The notes below the pieces were generated by a model. That model did no database searches, was not told the DNA's origin, and saw nothing but the letters and a program-made list of their open reading frames with translations. A DNA stretch of 64,000 nucleotides from Bacteroidales bacterium (GTDB lineage: Bacteria > Bacteroidota > Bacteroidia > Bacteroidales > JAADGE01), in assembly GCA_021648725.1 (NCBI GenBank), contig JAKISF010000018.1:1-64000 (forward strand), read 5' to 3'. Below are positions 19,980 to 30,600 of this stretch, piece after piece. The translations under genes and the position numbers were made by a program. Each line of letters begins with the position of its first letter. Position 1 is the first letter of the stretch.

Positions 19980-20816
19980 ATGATTAAGGACTATGAAAGT
20001 GCAATAAATAATATTCAAAGTGAATTAAAAGAATATTTAGTAAAAAGCAAATTGAAATCTTTAATTTTAGGAGTTTCGGGAGGAATTGACAGTGCTCTGA
20101 CTGCTGCTTTGGCTCGCCCTGTTTGCGATGGGCTGAATATAAAGTTGTTTTGCAGAAGTATTACAATTTCAACCAATAAACCTGATGAAATCAAAAGGGC
20201 TGAACTTATCGGAAAAGCATTCGGACATGATTTTAAAGAAGTAAACTTATCTGATACATTTGATAATATTATTACGGGAATTGTTGAAGATTTTGAAACA
20301 ACAGATAAAACAGAACACAGCTACAAAATAAGACAAGGAAATGTAAAAGCAAGAATGAGAATGATGTATTTATATGAACTCGCTGCAAAGCACAGAGGAA
20401 TGGTTCTTTCAACAGATAATTATACTGAATTATTACTCGGATTTTGGACTTTACACGGCGATGTAGGTGATTACGGAATGATTCAAAACATCTGGAAAAC
20501 AGAAGTTTATGCAATGTCTGCATATTTAGTGAAAGTTCTTAAAAATAAAGAACAGGCAAATTCGCTTGATGCTTGTATTGATGCAGTTCCGACAGACGGC
20601 TTGGGAATCACAAACAGTGATTTAGACCAAATAGGGGCATCATCTTATCAAGAAGTTGATGAAATATTAATTGAATATTTAAAAAATACTGATAACGAAA
20701 ATATATTAAATCATAAAGTTGTTCAACGAAAAATTGCTTCTGAATTTAAAAGGAATAACCCTTTTAATATTCCTCGAAAAAAAATTACTGATAAGCCTTA
20801 TTTTTTAAATAATTAA
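19980..20816 (+). CDS. nadE: NAD+ synthase, ammonia-dependent type
   Basis: Makes NAD+ from deamido-NAD+, ATP and ammonia in the last step of NAD synthesis. The 278-aa protein has the N-type ATP pyrophosphatase loop LGVSGGIDSALTAAL, RQGNVKARMRMMYLYELA, STDNYTELLLGFWTLHGD and a C-terminal PFNIPRKK. There is no glutaminase domain, so free ammonia is the expected nitrogen source. It runs divergently from rpmE2 and converges on the GAF protein gene. Confidence 0.92.
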   Translation: MIKDYESAINNIQSELKEYLVKSKLKSLILGVSGGIDSALTAALARPVCDGLNIKLFCRSITISTNKPDEIKRAELIGKAFGHDFKEVNLSDTFDNIITGIVEDFETTDKTEHSYKIRQGNVKARMRMMYLYELAAKHRGMVLSTDNYTELLLGFWTLHGDVGDYGMIQNIWKTEVYAMSAYLVKVLKNKEQANSLDACIDAVPTDGLGITNSDLDQIGASSYQEVDEILIEYLKNTDNENILNHKVVQRKIASEFKRNNPFNIPRKKITDKPYFLNN

Positions 20817-20844
20817 ATCCATCAATAAATTTTACCGGACATTT

Positions 20845-22566
20845 TTATTTAGGTGTTTCAAGCGACAATAAGTATGATAATGTATAAGCAATATCTTCTG
20901 CCAATACTTCAATAAACCTGATATCATCTTCGTTAAACATTCTCATAGCAGCAAGTTCAATAACTCCGTAAACATCTTCATCAACCAAAATTGGGCTTAT
21001 AATAATACTTGTAGGTTTTGTGTGTCCGAAACCTGAAACAACTTTAATATAATCATCGTCAACTTTATCAATATGAAAAGTAGATTTGTCAACTGCACAA
21101 GTTCCTATTAAGCCTTCACCGAGTTCAATTTCTTTTTGAATCATCTTCTTTTCATTGTAGGCATAAGAAGCTCGTAATCTTAAAACAGTTTTACCTTTTT
21201 GTTTATCAATTACATATATTCCTCCGATTTCGGCATCAATAAAATTTACTAATTCAGAAATTAACTCATAAGAAAGCGAATCAATATCTCCGACATGTCT
21301 TCTTAAAATACGCCCGAATTTTGCAGTTCCTTCTTTGTGTTTATCTTCAATTTTTCGTTTTTCTTCTTCTATTTGGGCATTTTTCTTATTCTCAATCATT
21401 GTATTTTGAAGGTTTACAATAGATTGACCTAATAAGTCCTTCTCGTTAAATGTATAAGAATGTTCTATCTTTCCTAAAGTTAAATTTTCTACCACTTCTT
21501 TTTTTATTCCTAAATCTGATTCATGGGTTCTTAGCATATTTAGCACGTTATTAAAGAACTTTTCTGTTTTAAAGAAGGGCAAACTATTATCCTCAAAAAC
21601 AAGCTTATTAACTTTGTTTTTAATATCAACAAAGCCTTTTTTCAAATATTTATATAATAGAAATAAAATCAGTAAAATTACAACAATATAAATACCGATA
21701 AATAAAACAAGAACTTGTTTATATTGCCTGTAATCCTGTCGTATATGGTTTTTGGAAATTTGAGCCGCATCCGAAATATTAATAATCATTTCTTCCGACA
21801 ACATATCAAGCTCATTATATAAGCCTCCGTAATATGAAGTTCCTGCAATTTGATGAAGTCTGACTATTTGTTTGAAGTAATTTAAATACTCAGCTAATGC
21901 ATCAATAATTAATCGTTTATTCGTATCATAACTGCTTTCGTTATCATTTTGTTTTATTTTCCTAATCAGTTCCTGTTGTTTTATTATAAATTCGTCAGCA
22001 ATATTCGGTTTTAATGATAAAAAGTATTGTTGCTTTAAAGATTTAATGTCATTAAATTCAAAATAAATATCTTCTGTTTCGCTGACAATATCATTAATAC
22101 GACTTTCTTCATAATTTAATTTTTGTAAGTAACCATATTTGACATTTCCTGTTTCAACGGTATTCTTTATTAATAAATTAAACTTTTCACTATACTCGCT
22201 TAACAAAGTTTCATTCAAATTAAAATGAGGCAACACTTCATATCTTTCTGCACTTTTATATTCTTTTAGTTTACGATTAATTTCTGACAAGTCATTTTTT
22301 GTGTTATAGACGTTTTTGGTACTTTCATCGGTACTTGTTTCAAAAAAGTCATCAGTATGTTTTTCCGTTTTGAAGAAACTCAAGTCATCTTTAAGTTGCA
22401 CCGAAACAATAGTAAATTGATTTAAATTTTCGTAAAAAGTATTAATATCACTTAATGTATTTACATTTATCCCAATGTAAAATATAATAAAAGCGGTGGA
22501 AAGAATAAGTATTGAAATTAAACTTAAAAGTTGAACTCCGGTATTTGTTAATATTTTTTTTATCAT
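20845..22566 (-). CDS. Membrane protein with C-terminal GAF domain
   Basis: A 573-aa protein with two membrane helices (about 10-32 and 285-307) bracketing a periplasmic helical sensor-like region of about 250 residues, then a cytoplasmic coiled segment (about 395-425) and a GAF domain (about 430-570, with SLSYELISELVNFIDAEIGG and IISPILVDEDVYGVIELA). The layout is that of a sensor histidine kinase or cyclase, but the protein ends right after the GAF domain and no output domain is present or encoded nearby. It may signal through a partner. No catalytic role can be assigned. Confidence 0.75.
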   Translation of the reverse strand: MIKKILTNTGVQLLSLISILILSTAFIIFYIGINVNTLSDINTFYENLNQFTIVSVQLKDDLSFFKTEKHTDDFFETSTDESTKNVYNTKNDLSEINRKLKEYKSAERYEVLPHFNLNETLLSEYSEKFNLLIKNTVETGNVKYGYLQKLNYEESRINDIVSETEDIYFEFNDIKSLKQQYFLSLKPNIADEFIIKQQELIRKIKQNDNESSYDTNKRLIIDALAEYLNYFKQIVRLHQIAGTSYYGGLYNELDMLSEEMIINISDAAQISKNHIRQDYRQYKQVLVLFIGIYIVVILLILFLLYKYLKKGFVDIKNKVNKLVFEDNSLPFFKTEKFFNNVLNMLRTHESDLGIKKEVVENLTLGKIEHSYTFNEKDLLGQSIVNLQNTMIENKKNAQIEEEKRKIEDKHKEGTAKFGRILRRHVGDIDSLSYELISELVNFIDAEIGGIYVIDKQKGKTVLRLRASYAYNEKKMIQKEIELGEGLIGTCAVDKSTFHIDKVDDDYIKVVSGFGHTKPTSIIISPILVDEDVYGVIELAAMRMFNEDDIRFIEVLAEDIAYTLSYLLSLETPK

Positions 22567-22691
22567 TTCACATCAAATATTACGAATAACAAGCAAAAAT
22601 AGAAAAAGATTATTCATTATTCAGGAAAAGTGGTATTTTTGTCAATCAATTTTCAATATATTTTATATAATTGAAAATAATTCACTATTTA

Positions 22692-22723
22692 TTTGAATTT
22701 TAAGAATAAATTAATTTTCTTTG
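22692..22723 (+). promoter_or_regulatory. Probable promoter of rpmB operon
   Basis: TTTG at 22692-22695 and TTTCTTTG at 22716-22723 with a 20-nt spacer resemble the Bacteroidota promoter; the -7 element lacks the TA start, so this is a weaker match than those of hup or rimP. Confidence 0.45.
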
Positions 22724-22767
22724 CAGTCCGAAATTAAAAAGAAGAATTCAACAAAACATAAAGAAAG

Positions 22768-23010
22768 ATGTCAAGAGTTTGTCAAATAACAGGAAAATGT
22801 GTAGTTGCAGGAAATAATGTTTCTCACTCACATAAAAAGACTAAACGAACTTTTAAACCGAATCTATTCAAAAAGAAATACTTCCTTACAGAAGAAGACA
22901 GGTGGATTGATTTAAAAGTATCAGCAAAAGGAATGAAAATAATTAACAAAATAGGAATAAGCAAAGCATTAAAAGATGCTAAAGAAAAAGGCTTTATTTC
23001 TAAATACTAA
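22768..23010 (+). CDS. rpmB: 50S ribosomal protein L28
   Basis: An 80-aa basic protein beginning [20 protein letters not shown], the L28 signature, with TKRTFKPNL and [13 protein letters not shown] further on. First gene of the cluster rpmB, rpmG, DUF4295, with 18-nt and 12-nt gaps. The N-terminal Cys residues could be part of a zinc site as in some L28 proteins. Confidence 0.96.
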   Translation: MSRVCQITGKCVVAGNNVSHSHKKTKRTFKPNLFKKKYFLTEEDRWIDLKVSAKGMKIINKIGISKALKDAKEKGFISKY

Positions 23011-23028
23011 TATTTAACATTAGGAAAA

Positions 23029-23214
23029 ATGGCAAAAAAGAAAGGTGACAGAATACAAGTCATATTAGAATGTACGGAGCATAAAACAAGCGGTATGCCC
23101 GGAACATCAAGATATATTACAACAAAAAACAGAAAAAATACAACCGGCAGAATGGAATTGAAAAAATACAATTCTATTTTGAGAAAATATACAATTCATA
23201 AAGAAATTAAATAA
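23029..23214 (+). CDS. rpmG: 50S ribosomal protein L33
   Basis: A 61-aa protein starting [17 protein letters not shown], with [23 protein letters not shown] in the middle (seen as [11 protein letters not shown] and RMELKKYN), the L33 signature. The zinc-ligand CxxC pairs of one L33 class are missing; one Cys remains. Second gene of the small ribosomal cluster. Confidence 0.95.
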   Translation: MAKKKGDRIQVILECTEHKTSGMPGTSRYITTKNRKNTTGRMELKKYNSILRKYTIHKEIK

Positions 23215-23226
23215 AAATTAAGAGAT

Positions 23227-23382
23227 ATGGCAAAGAAAGTTGTTGCATCATTACAGAAGGGAGAAGGAAAAACATTTTCTAAAGTTATTAAAATGGTAAA
23301 ATCTCCGAAAACAGGAGCTTACTCTTTTAAAGAAGAGATTGTTCACAATGACCATGTTAAAGATTTTTTTGCAAAGAAATAA
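23227..23382 (+). CDS. DUF4295 small basic protein
   Basis: A 51-aa ORF: ATG at 23227, reading MAKKVVASLQKGEGKTFSKV and ending VHNDHVKDFFAKK. It matches the DUF4295 family found in Bacteroidota directly after rpmG, probably ribosome-associated. Twelve nt separate it from rpmG and a terminator follows, so it completes the rpmB-rpmG operon. Lysine-rich composition supports RNA binding, but no function is established to my knowledge. Confidence 0.88.
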   Translation: MAKKVVASLQKGEGKTFSKVIKMVKSPKTGAYSFKEEIVHNDHVKDFFAKK

Positions 23383-23412
23383 TCTTTAGTCTTAAAGTTA
23401 TCATTTTTTGAG

Positions 23413-23446
23413 ATGCTTTTTTCCTTTCGGGAGAAAAGCATTTTTT
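23413..23446 (+). terminator. Terminator after rpmB-rpmG-DUF4295
   Basis: A stem of about 12 bp (23413-23424 with 23429-23441) with a TTTC loop and a T run to 23446. Confidence 0.85.
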
Positions 23447-23491
23447 ATATATTTACAAAATTACATTTTTAAACATCTACATTAAATTGAA

Positions 23492-24439
23492 ATGGCAATA
23501 TTCGGGAAACTATCAAAAAACAAAAAAGAAAGTCTTAACAAAGGTCTGGAAAAAACAAAAGAAAGTGTTTTTAAAAAACTATCTCGTGCAGTTGCAGGCA
23601 AATCAAAGGTTGATGATGAATTTCTTGATAATTTGGAAGAAATACTAATCAGTTCAGATGTAGGTGTTGATACAACATTAAAAATAATTGATCGGTTGGA
23701 AGAACGTGTAGCAAAAAATAAGTTTTTCGGGGTACAAGAATTAAATCTGTTGTTAAAAGAAGAAATTGCAAGATTACTCTCTGAAAATGAAGCCGAAACA
23801 AACCTTAAATGGAATAAAACTGACGGAAATCCATACGTTATAATGGTTGTAGGAGTTAACGGCGTAGGAAAAACAACAACAATCGGTAAATTAGCTTGGC
23901 AATTTAAAAACGACGGTAAAAAAGTTTATCTCGGTGCTGCCGACACATTCAGAGCGGCTGCCGTTGAGCAATTAGATATTTGGGCAAAACGTATTGATGT
24001 TCCGATTATAAAACAAAAAACAGGTTCCGATCCGGCTTCTGTTGCATTTGATACTTTAAGTTCTGCAAAAACAAATAATGCCGATATTGTAATAATTGAC
24101 ACAGCCGGACGACTGCATAATAAAATTAACTTAATGAATGAATTAACAAAAATTAAACGTGTAATGGAAAAGATAATTCCGGGAGCACCACATGAAATTT
24201 TACTGGTATTAGACGGCTCAACAGGTCAAAATGCCTTTCAACAGGCTGAACAGTTTACCAAAGCAACAGAAGTGAATGCATTAGCCGTTACAAAATTAGA
24301 CGGAACTGCAAAAGGCGGTGTTGTTATAGGAATTTCCGACCAATTTAAGATACCCGTAAAATATATCGGAATCGGTGAACAAAAAGAAGACTTACAGCTA
24401 TTTGATAAAGATGAATTTGTGGATTCTTTATTTAATTAA
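23492..24439 (+). CDS. ftsY: Signal recognition particle receptor FtsY
   Basis: SRP receptor GTPase that docks ribosome-SRP complexes at the membrane. The 315-aa protein has an N domain (FLDNLEEILISSDVGVDTT), G1 in GVNGVGKTTTIGKLA, the DTFRAAAVEQL segment, G3 in DTAGRLHNK, G4 in TKLDGTAKGG and the closing GIGEQKEDLQLF. The acidic A domain of E. coli FtsY is absent, as usual outside gammaproteobacteria. Confidence 0.96.
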   Translation: MAIFGKLSKNKKESLNKGLEKTKESVFKKLSRAVAGKSKVDDEFLDNLEEILISSDVGVDTTLKIIDRLEERVAKNKFFGVQELNLLLKEEIARLLSENEAETNLKWNKTDGNPYVIMVVGVNGVGKTTTIGKLAWQFKNDGKKVYLGAADTFRAAAVEQLDIWAKRIDVPIIKQKTGSDPASVAFDTLSSAKTNNADIVIIDTAGRLHNKINLMNELTKIKRVMEKIIPGAPHEILLVLDGSTGQNAFQQAEQFTKATEVNALAVTKLDGTAKGGVVIGISDQFKIPVKYIGIGEQKEDLQLFDKDEFVDSLFN

Positions 24440-24583
24440 ATACATATTGCCAAAAGAAATACGGATATTTCAAACAATTGAACCGGTAACATTCTAACAA
24501 AAATAGTGTTGACATTTACCTTTCCGATATTGAAAAATACAACATTAAGTTAATCGATAAGGAAAAGACAATAACTAATTAAT

Positions 24584-24618
24584 TTTATACCTTTTGGTAT
24601 AATACCGATTGGTATAAA
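24584..24618. promoter_or_regulatory. Nested inverted repeats upstream of rimO
   Basis: TTATACC (24585-24591), GGTATAA (24596-24602) and a second GGTATAA (24611-24617) allow two alternative hairpins, and TACC-gatt-GGTA forms a third short one. The block lies 46-80 nt before the rimO ATG. It could be a dimer-protein operator or an RNA switch; only the symmetry is seen. Confidence 0.45.
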
Positions 24619-24663
24619 ATAACTTTTATATTATACTTTAAATTTTTCAACTTAAATATAAAT

Positions 24664-25971
24664 ATGCCCAAAATAAATATAATTACCTTAGGTTGCTCAA
24701 AAAACATAGTTGACAGCGAAAATATAGCAACTCAAATTAACAATCAAAATATTGAATTTACTTTTGATGAGTTTAATTTTGATGCAGATACCGTTGTAAT
24801 AAATACTTGCGGTTTCATTAATGATTCAAAAGAAGAATCTGTAAACACAATTCTTGAATTTGCACAAGCGAAAATTGAAGGCAAAATTAAGAACTTATAT
24901 GTTATGGGCTGTTTGTCAGAAAGGTACAAAGATGAACTTAAAAAAGATATGCCCGAAGTTAATCAGTTTTTCGGAGTAAACGATATAAAAGAAATTGTAG
25001 AACAACTTGAAGTCGATTATAAAAAAGAGCTTCTCGGCGAACGAGTTATTTCAACACCAAAACATTTTGCATACCTTAAAATATCGGAAGGCTGCGACAG
25101 AACTTGTGCGTTTTGTGCCATTCCGCTTATCAGAGGAAAGCATATTTCTGTTTCGCAAGAATTATTAATCAGTCAAGCTGAGAACTTGGCAAAAAAAGGC
25201 GTAAAAGAACTTATTTTAATTGCTCAAGACCTATCCTACTACGGTATTGACATTTACAAAAAACAAAAACTTCCCGAACTGGTTAAAAAACTGTCGGAAG
25301 TTAAAGAAATTGAGATTATAAGGTTGCATTATGCGTATCCGGCAAACTTTCCGGAAGACATTTTGCGAGTTATGCGAGAACAAAAAAATGTTGCAAAATA
25401 TCTTGATATTCCGTTTCAACACATAAGCGATAATGTTTTAGCAAAGATGAAACGCAGACATGATAAGGAGCTGACAATAAACCTTATAAGCAAGATAAGA
25501 AAAGAAGTTCCCGGCATTGCAATTCGAACTACTTTGCTTGTGGGGCATCCTGGTGAAACCGAAAAGGACTTTGAAGAATTAAAAGAGTTTGTAAAAAAAA
25601 TGCGTTTTGACAGACTCGGAGTTTTTACATATTCGGAAGAGGAAGACACATATGGAGGTAATAATTATAATGATGACGTTCCGGAGGAAATAAAACAAAA
25701 ACGTGCCGATGAAATAATGGAAATTCAGCAACAAATTTCTTATGAAATAAATCAAGAAAAAATAGGCAAAACTTTCAAAGTAATTATTGACAAAGAAACC
25801 GAAGAATACTATGTAGGCAGAACTGAATTTGATTCGCCTGAAGTTGATAACGAAGTTTTAATAAGCAAAACAGAAGAACTTAAAAAAGGTGAGATTTATT
25901 CCGTTAAAATAATTTCTGCGGAAGATTTTGATTTATACGGTAAATTAAACCATAAAAAAAAGCCGATTTAA
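24664..25971 (+). CDS. rimO: Ribosomal protein S12 methylthiotransferase RimO
   Basis: Radical-SAM enzyme that adds a methylthio group to an Asp of ribosomal protein S12. The 435-aa protein has the N-terminal cluster-binding domain starting INIITLGCSKNIVDSEN with two further Cys (VINTCGF, VMGCLSER), the radical-SAM motif CDRTCAFCAIP, and a C-terminal TRAM domain. GCSKNxVDSE distinguishes RimO from MiaB. It is 224 nt downstream of ftsY, with an inverted-repeat block before it. Confidence 0.93.
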   Translation: MPKINIITLGCSKNIVDSENIATQINNQNIEFTFDEFNFDADTVVINTCGFINDSKEESVNTILEFAQAKIEGKIKNLYVMGCLSERYKDELKKDMPEVNQFFGVNDIKEIVEQLEVDYKKELLGERVISTPKHFAYLKISEGCDRTCAFCAIPLIRGKHISVSQELLISQAENLAKKGVKELILIAQDLSYYGIDIYKKQKLPELVKKLSEVKEIEIIRLHYAYPANFPEDILRVMREQKNVAKYLDIPFQHISDNVLAKMKRRHDKELTINLISKIRKEVPGIAIRTTLLVGHPGETEKDFEELKEFVKKMRFDRLGVFTYSEEEDTYGGNNYNDDVPEEIKQKRADEIMEIQQQISYEINQEKIGKTFKVIIDKETEEYYVGRTEFDSPEVDNEVLISKTEELKKGEIYSVKIISAEDFDLYGKLNHKKKPI

Positions 25972-26024
25972 ATATCGACTTTACACAGTTTTCGAGATAA
26001 ATGCTTAAACCATTTGATTAATTA

Positions 26025-27404
26025 TTATTTAATCTTATCCAATTTTACCGTAAAATGCCTCATAATAGATGCTTCTTCCAAAATTTTTAAACCGTGTTTT
26101 GCTTCGTGTCTTGTGTCAAATATTTTTTTACAAACTGCCGCAACATAATCCATATGGCTGTTTGTATATGTTCTTCTGGGAATTGCAAGTCTTACGAGTT
26201 CCAAATCCGGATAACGATTTTCACGTGTAACCGGGTCTCTGTCAGCTAAAATAGTTCCTATTTCAACTCCTCTTATTCCGCCTACGATATATAACTCAAC
26301 TGCAACAGTTTGAGCAATGTATTCTTCTTTTTTAATTTGCGGCAAGAAACGTTTTGCATCTATAAAAACTGCATGTCCGCCTATCGGTTGCTGAATCGGA
26401 ATACCTGCTTCAATAAGTTTATTCCCGAGATATTCAACTTGTTTTATTCTTGCTTCCAAAACTTCAAATTCAGTTCCTTCATCTAACCCTTGTGCTAATG
26501 CGTTCATATCTCTTCCTGACATACCGCCGTAAGTAATATAACCTTCAAACATAATATTAAAAACAGATGCTTTTGTAAACAATTCTTTACTTCGCATTGC
26601 AATAAAACCGCCCATATTAACAATTGCATCTTTTTTACTGCTCATGGTCATTCCGTCGGCATAGTAATACATTTCTTTTACAATTTCTTTAATTGTTTTA
26701 TTCTTATATTCATCTTCACGCAGTTTAATGAAATATGCATTTTCCGCAAATCGTGCAGAATCATAAAATACCGGAATATCGTATTTATCTGCAAGTTTTT
26801 TAACGTCTTTCATATTTTGCAAAGAAACAGGTTGCCCGCCTGATGAATTATTTGTAATTGTTACAATAATTAAGGGTATTTTTTCTTTCGGGTATTTTTT
26901 CAGAACTGCTTCTAACTTGTTTAAATCCAAATTCCCCTTGAAGGGATAATTTAATGTTGTATCAAAAGCTTCATCTATCGTGCAATCAATTGCCTTTGCT
27001 TTTCTGAATTCGATATGCCCTTTTGTTGTATCAAAATGTGAATTTCCGGGAACGACATCGCCTTCTTTTACCATTGCCGAAAATAATACATTCTCTGCTG
27101 CTCTGCCTTGGTGCGTAGGCAGAAAATATTCAAAACCGAAAATGTTTTTAATTGCGTCTTTCATTTTATAATACGATGATGCTCCTGCATAGCTTTCATC
27201 TCCCAGCATCATTGCCGACCATTGTTTATCAGACATTGCTCCTGTTCCGGAATCAGTTAATAAATCAATATAAACTTGATTACTTCTTAAATTGAAAAGG
27301 TTATAGTTTGCATCTTTAATCCATTGCTCACGCTCTTTTTGTGTGCTTCGGTAAATTTGCTCCGTCATTTTTATTCTATAGGGTTCTGCATAAGGTAATT
27401 GCAT
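26025..27404 (-). CDS. tnaA: Tryptophanase
   Basis: PLP-dependent beta-eliminating lyase making indole, pyruvate and ammonia from tryptophan. The 459-aa protein has DLLTDSGTGAMSDKQWSAM, PTHQGRAAENV, SSGGQPVSL, DSARFAENAYFIK and the PLP lysine in MSSKKDAIVNMGG. Tyrosine phenol-lyase is the close alternative; the segment RGVEIGTILADRDP resembles the tryptophanase form (Val where the phenol-lyase has its substrate Arg), so I call tryptophanase. I start at the ATG at 27404 (MQLPYAEPYRIK); 13 extra upstream codons are unlike the family. Confidence 0.85.
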   Translation of the reverse strand: MQLPYAEPYRIKMTEQIYRSTQKEREQWIKDANYNLFNLRSNQVYIDLLTDSGTGAMSDKQWSAMMLGDESYAGASSYYKMKDAIKNIFGFEYFLPTHQGRAAENVLFSAMVKEGDVVPGNSHFDTTKGHIEFRKAKAIDCTIDEAFDTTLNYPFKGNLDLNKLEAVLKKYPKEKIPLIIVTITNNSSGGQPVSLQNMKDVKKLADKYDIPVFYDSARFAENAYFIKLREDEYKNKTIKEIVKEMYYYADGMTMSSKKDAIVNMGGFIAMRSKELFTKASVFNIMFEGYITYGGMSGRDMNALAQGLDEGTEFEVLEARIKQVEYLGNKLIEAGIPIQQPIGGHAVFIDAKRFLPQIKKEEYIAQTVAVELYIVGGIRGVEIGTILADRDPVTRENRYPDLELVRLAIPRRTYTNSHMDYVAAVCKKIFDTRHEAKHGLKILEEASIMRHFTVKLDKIK

Positions 27405-27588
27405 AATATTTCTTTTTTTAGAATTTATAAAACTGATAATCAAATAAGAATATGAAAAGTATTAAGAGGCAAGAAAAATAAAACTATCTCTTTGTTTAAT
27501 GCATTTAAACAACTGTTTTCTTGTTAAATCGTTTTTATAAAGTAACATATCAGTAAAATATAATATACAAATTTACATTTTATTTTAG

Positions 27589-27596
27589 TATATTTG
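27589..27596 (+). promoter_or_regulatory. -7 box upstream of the ankyrin protein gene
   Basis: TATATTTG matches TAnnTTTG 27 nt before the ATG; no convincing -33 TTTG is seen at the expected distance. Confidence 0.45.
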
Positions 27597-27622
27597 AAGT
27601 AATTTACAATAAAATTCCGGTT

Positions 27623-30600
27623 ATGAAGAAAGCAAAAAACCTATTAACTATTTTTATATTGACAACAACCTTGCTTAATGTAAGTTACTCTCAAACAGAT
27701 AGTTTAAATAAAGAATTATTCAAAACTCCTTATAGATATTATTATAATCGATATTATAACTATGCAAATGTTGTTGATTTAATTAAGAAAGGAGCCGATA
27801 TTAACGCAAAAAATAAAAACGGTAATACTTTATTACATTTGGCAGTTAACTATAATAATCTTGATTTAGCTAAATTGCTGTGTTTTAATAATGCAAATAT
27901 TAATATTGAGAATAATAAAGGGGAAACAGCAATTGATATTTCAGAAAAGAAATACAATAAATCTATATTCAATTTTTTGAAAGATATAAAGTATGATATT
28001 TATTTTTATGCGAAATACGGAACTTTTGATGAGCTTAAAGATGCAATAAATAAAAATATTTATAAAATAAATAAACCTGACAAATTAGGATATACAGTTT
28101 TAGATTATGCCGTTTGTCGAAAAAAAGACGGAATCAAAATTGTTAATTTTTTAACAGAAAAAGGCGTTGACCTTAATTTTAATTATATCAATGTTCTTGA
28201 TATTGCAATATTGAACGACAACTTTGAAATTGCAAGGCATTACAGCTCTCCCGACTCATTAAAAAAACACATAAGACCGATTAATGTTGCTATAGGAGAA
28301 CATAACTTTGAAATGGTAAAATTACTTGTTGAAAAAGGAACCGACATTAATAAAAAAGATTATTTAGACTATCTTCCTATTTTTTATGCCTGCAGAGATA
28401 AAGAAAAAAATAAAGATATAATTAAATACTTGATTGACAAAGGTGTTAATATTAATACTGAAAACCGGGAAGAAAAAACAATTCTTCATATACTTTGTTC
28501 TTTTGAATATGATTATGCAGAAAACAGCTACTCTGATATTGAAACAATAAAATTAATTATTAAAAAGGGAATTGATATTGAGTCTGTTGATAATGAAAAC
28601 AAAACAGCATTACACTATGCAGCAGAAAATACTGAAGCAACTGAAGCACTTGAATATCTGTTAAAAAAAGGAGCAAATCAGAAAATTTCGGATAATAACG
28701 GAAAAACACCTTTTTATTACGCAATTAAAAGCAGAAACAATAAAGCCGTAAAATTATTTATTGAACACGGAGCTGATATTAATACAAAAGATTTATCAGA
28801 TAATACATTATTGCATACAGCCGTAAGAAACAATAACTCATTTGATTTAGTGAAATTGTTATTAAAAAAAGGTTTAGATATTAATGCTGAGAACTCTTCA
28901 TCGGAAACACCTTTACATCTTGCATCAAATTATAAAGATATTAATACGATTAAATTATTATTAGAAAAAGGTGCTGAAATTAATGCAAGGAGTACAAATA
29001 ATTCTACACCTTTAATTAATGCCGTTAAAAGAAATAATTTTGAAATTGTAAAGATTCTTGCAGAAGCCGATGCCGACATTAATGTAAAAAGGTATTATTC
29101 AGGCAATGCAACAGAAATTGCCGTAAAAAACAATTATTCAAATATTGCAAAGTATTTAATAAATAAAAATGCAGATTTAAGCAATATAAATCTTATTGAA
29201 CCCATAAGAAATAATAATCTCGGAATTGTAAAATTATTGATTCTAAAAGGAGTTGACGTTAACAAACCTGACGAAAACAAAAATGTACCCATTATAATTG
29301 CTTCAAGCGAAGGTAATAAAGAAATCATTGAACTGTTAATTAAAGCAGGTGCAAATTTGAATGTAGCAGACAATAATTATAAATCACCTGTTTTGGCTGC
29401 AATTATCAATGAAAAACTTGATATTGTTAAGCTATTAATCGAAAACGGTGCAAATGTTAAATTAAGAAACTCAGCCACAACACCTTTACATTATGCTGCA
29501 AAATACAAAGACGGTTACGAAACTGTGAAAATTTTAATTGAAAACGGTGCAAATATTAACGCAATTGATGAGAACTATAAAACACCTTTACATTATGCTT
29601 TAAGAAACGAAAATATTGAATCCGCAGAATTATTAAAAAAACAACTTTCAAGCAAAAGAAACGAAAATAATAAAAATAACTTGTTCCCCGATTGTTTAAT
29701 CTTAAATGATATAATACCATTAGATTCTACATATTACAAATCATACATATATGATAATGACCTACATAACAACTTGCATTTTTATTGTGAAGATTTCGGA
29801 AATGTAAATTTCAATAACTTATATTTTAATAAAATTACAAAAGGAGAAATTAAAGCTTATTCAAATTACAAACCATATTTAACAAAATTTGAAAAAAACA
29901 ATATCTATAATCCTGCCTTATCTGAGAAAGAAATAAATGAAAAATTCGGAGCAGGATTAATTACATTATACATGGTAGATGTTGAAACCGGAGAAGAATA
30001 CCCCATTGAAGTTACTGCGGAAGCAAATCTTAATGAGATTGACGGAATTGAATTTTACGATGATTGGTTTTATAATGACAAAGATTTTATTTTTAATAAA
30101 AATGTATTCTCATATAGCCCGATAAGGCACTATCTTCCCGAAGATTATTTTGATGAAGCAGAATCAAGATATAAAAAAATTGCATTTATTAATTTTGAAA
30201 AATATAATAATAAAAAATCTAAGAAAAGCATAAAAAAACAAGCTGAACTGTTTAAAAAGGTAAAATACGAATTCTTTCTTTATAATGAAGATGCTTATTT
30301 AAATAAAAATAATATTAATCCTGATATTAATTTTCAATTATCAAAATATGAAAAAGAAGAAGCACCTTTCTGGTCAAGTTTTTCTAAACAAAAAATAGTA
30401 AAATCTGTTTTAAATAAAGTTTTATCGGGAAAAATTGATGCCTATGATTTTTATACCGGACAAAAATTAAAAATTACGGATATATACGAACGTTTTGGTG
30501 CAAATGAAGAAATTGAAGTATGGGATTATGATTATAATACCGGTGATGAGATAGTAATTAAATATAAAAAAGAAATTTATCCTGATGAAATAAAATCGGT

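Noticed and set aside
24500-24580. Short open frame without a start codon (reading NSVDIYLSDIEKYN...) upstream of rimO
   Set aside because: About 26 codons with no start and no known similarity; likely chance.
26025-27404. Tyrosine phenol-lyase instead of tryptophanase
   Set aside because: The segment around GVEIGTILADRDP and DSARFAENAYFIK is closer to tryptophanase; the phenol-lyase Arg is absent.
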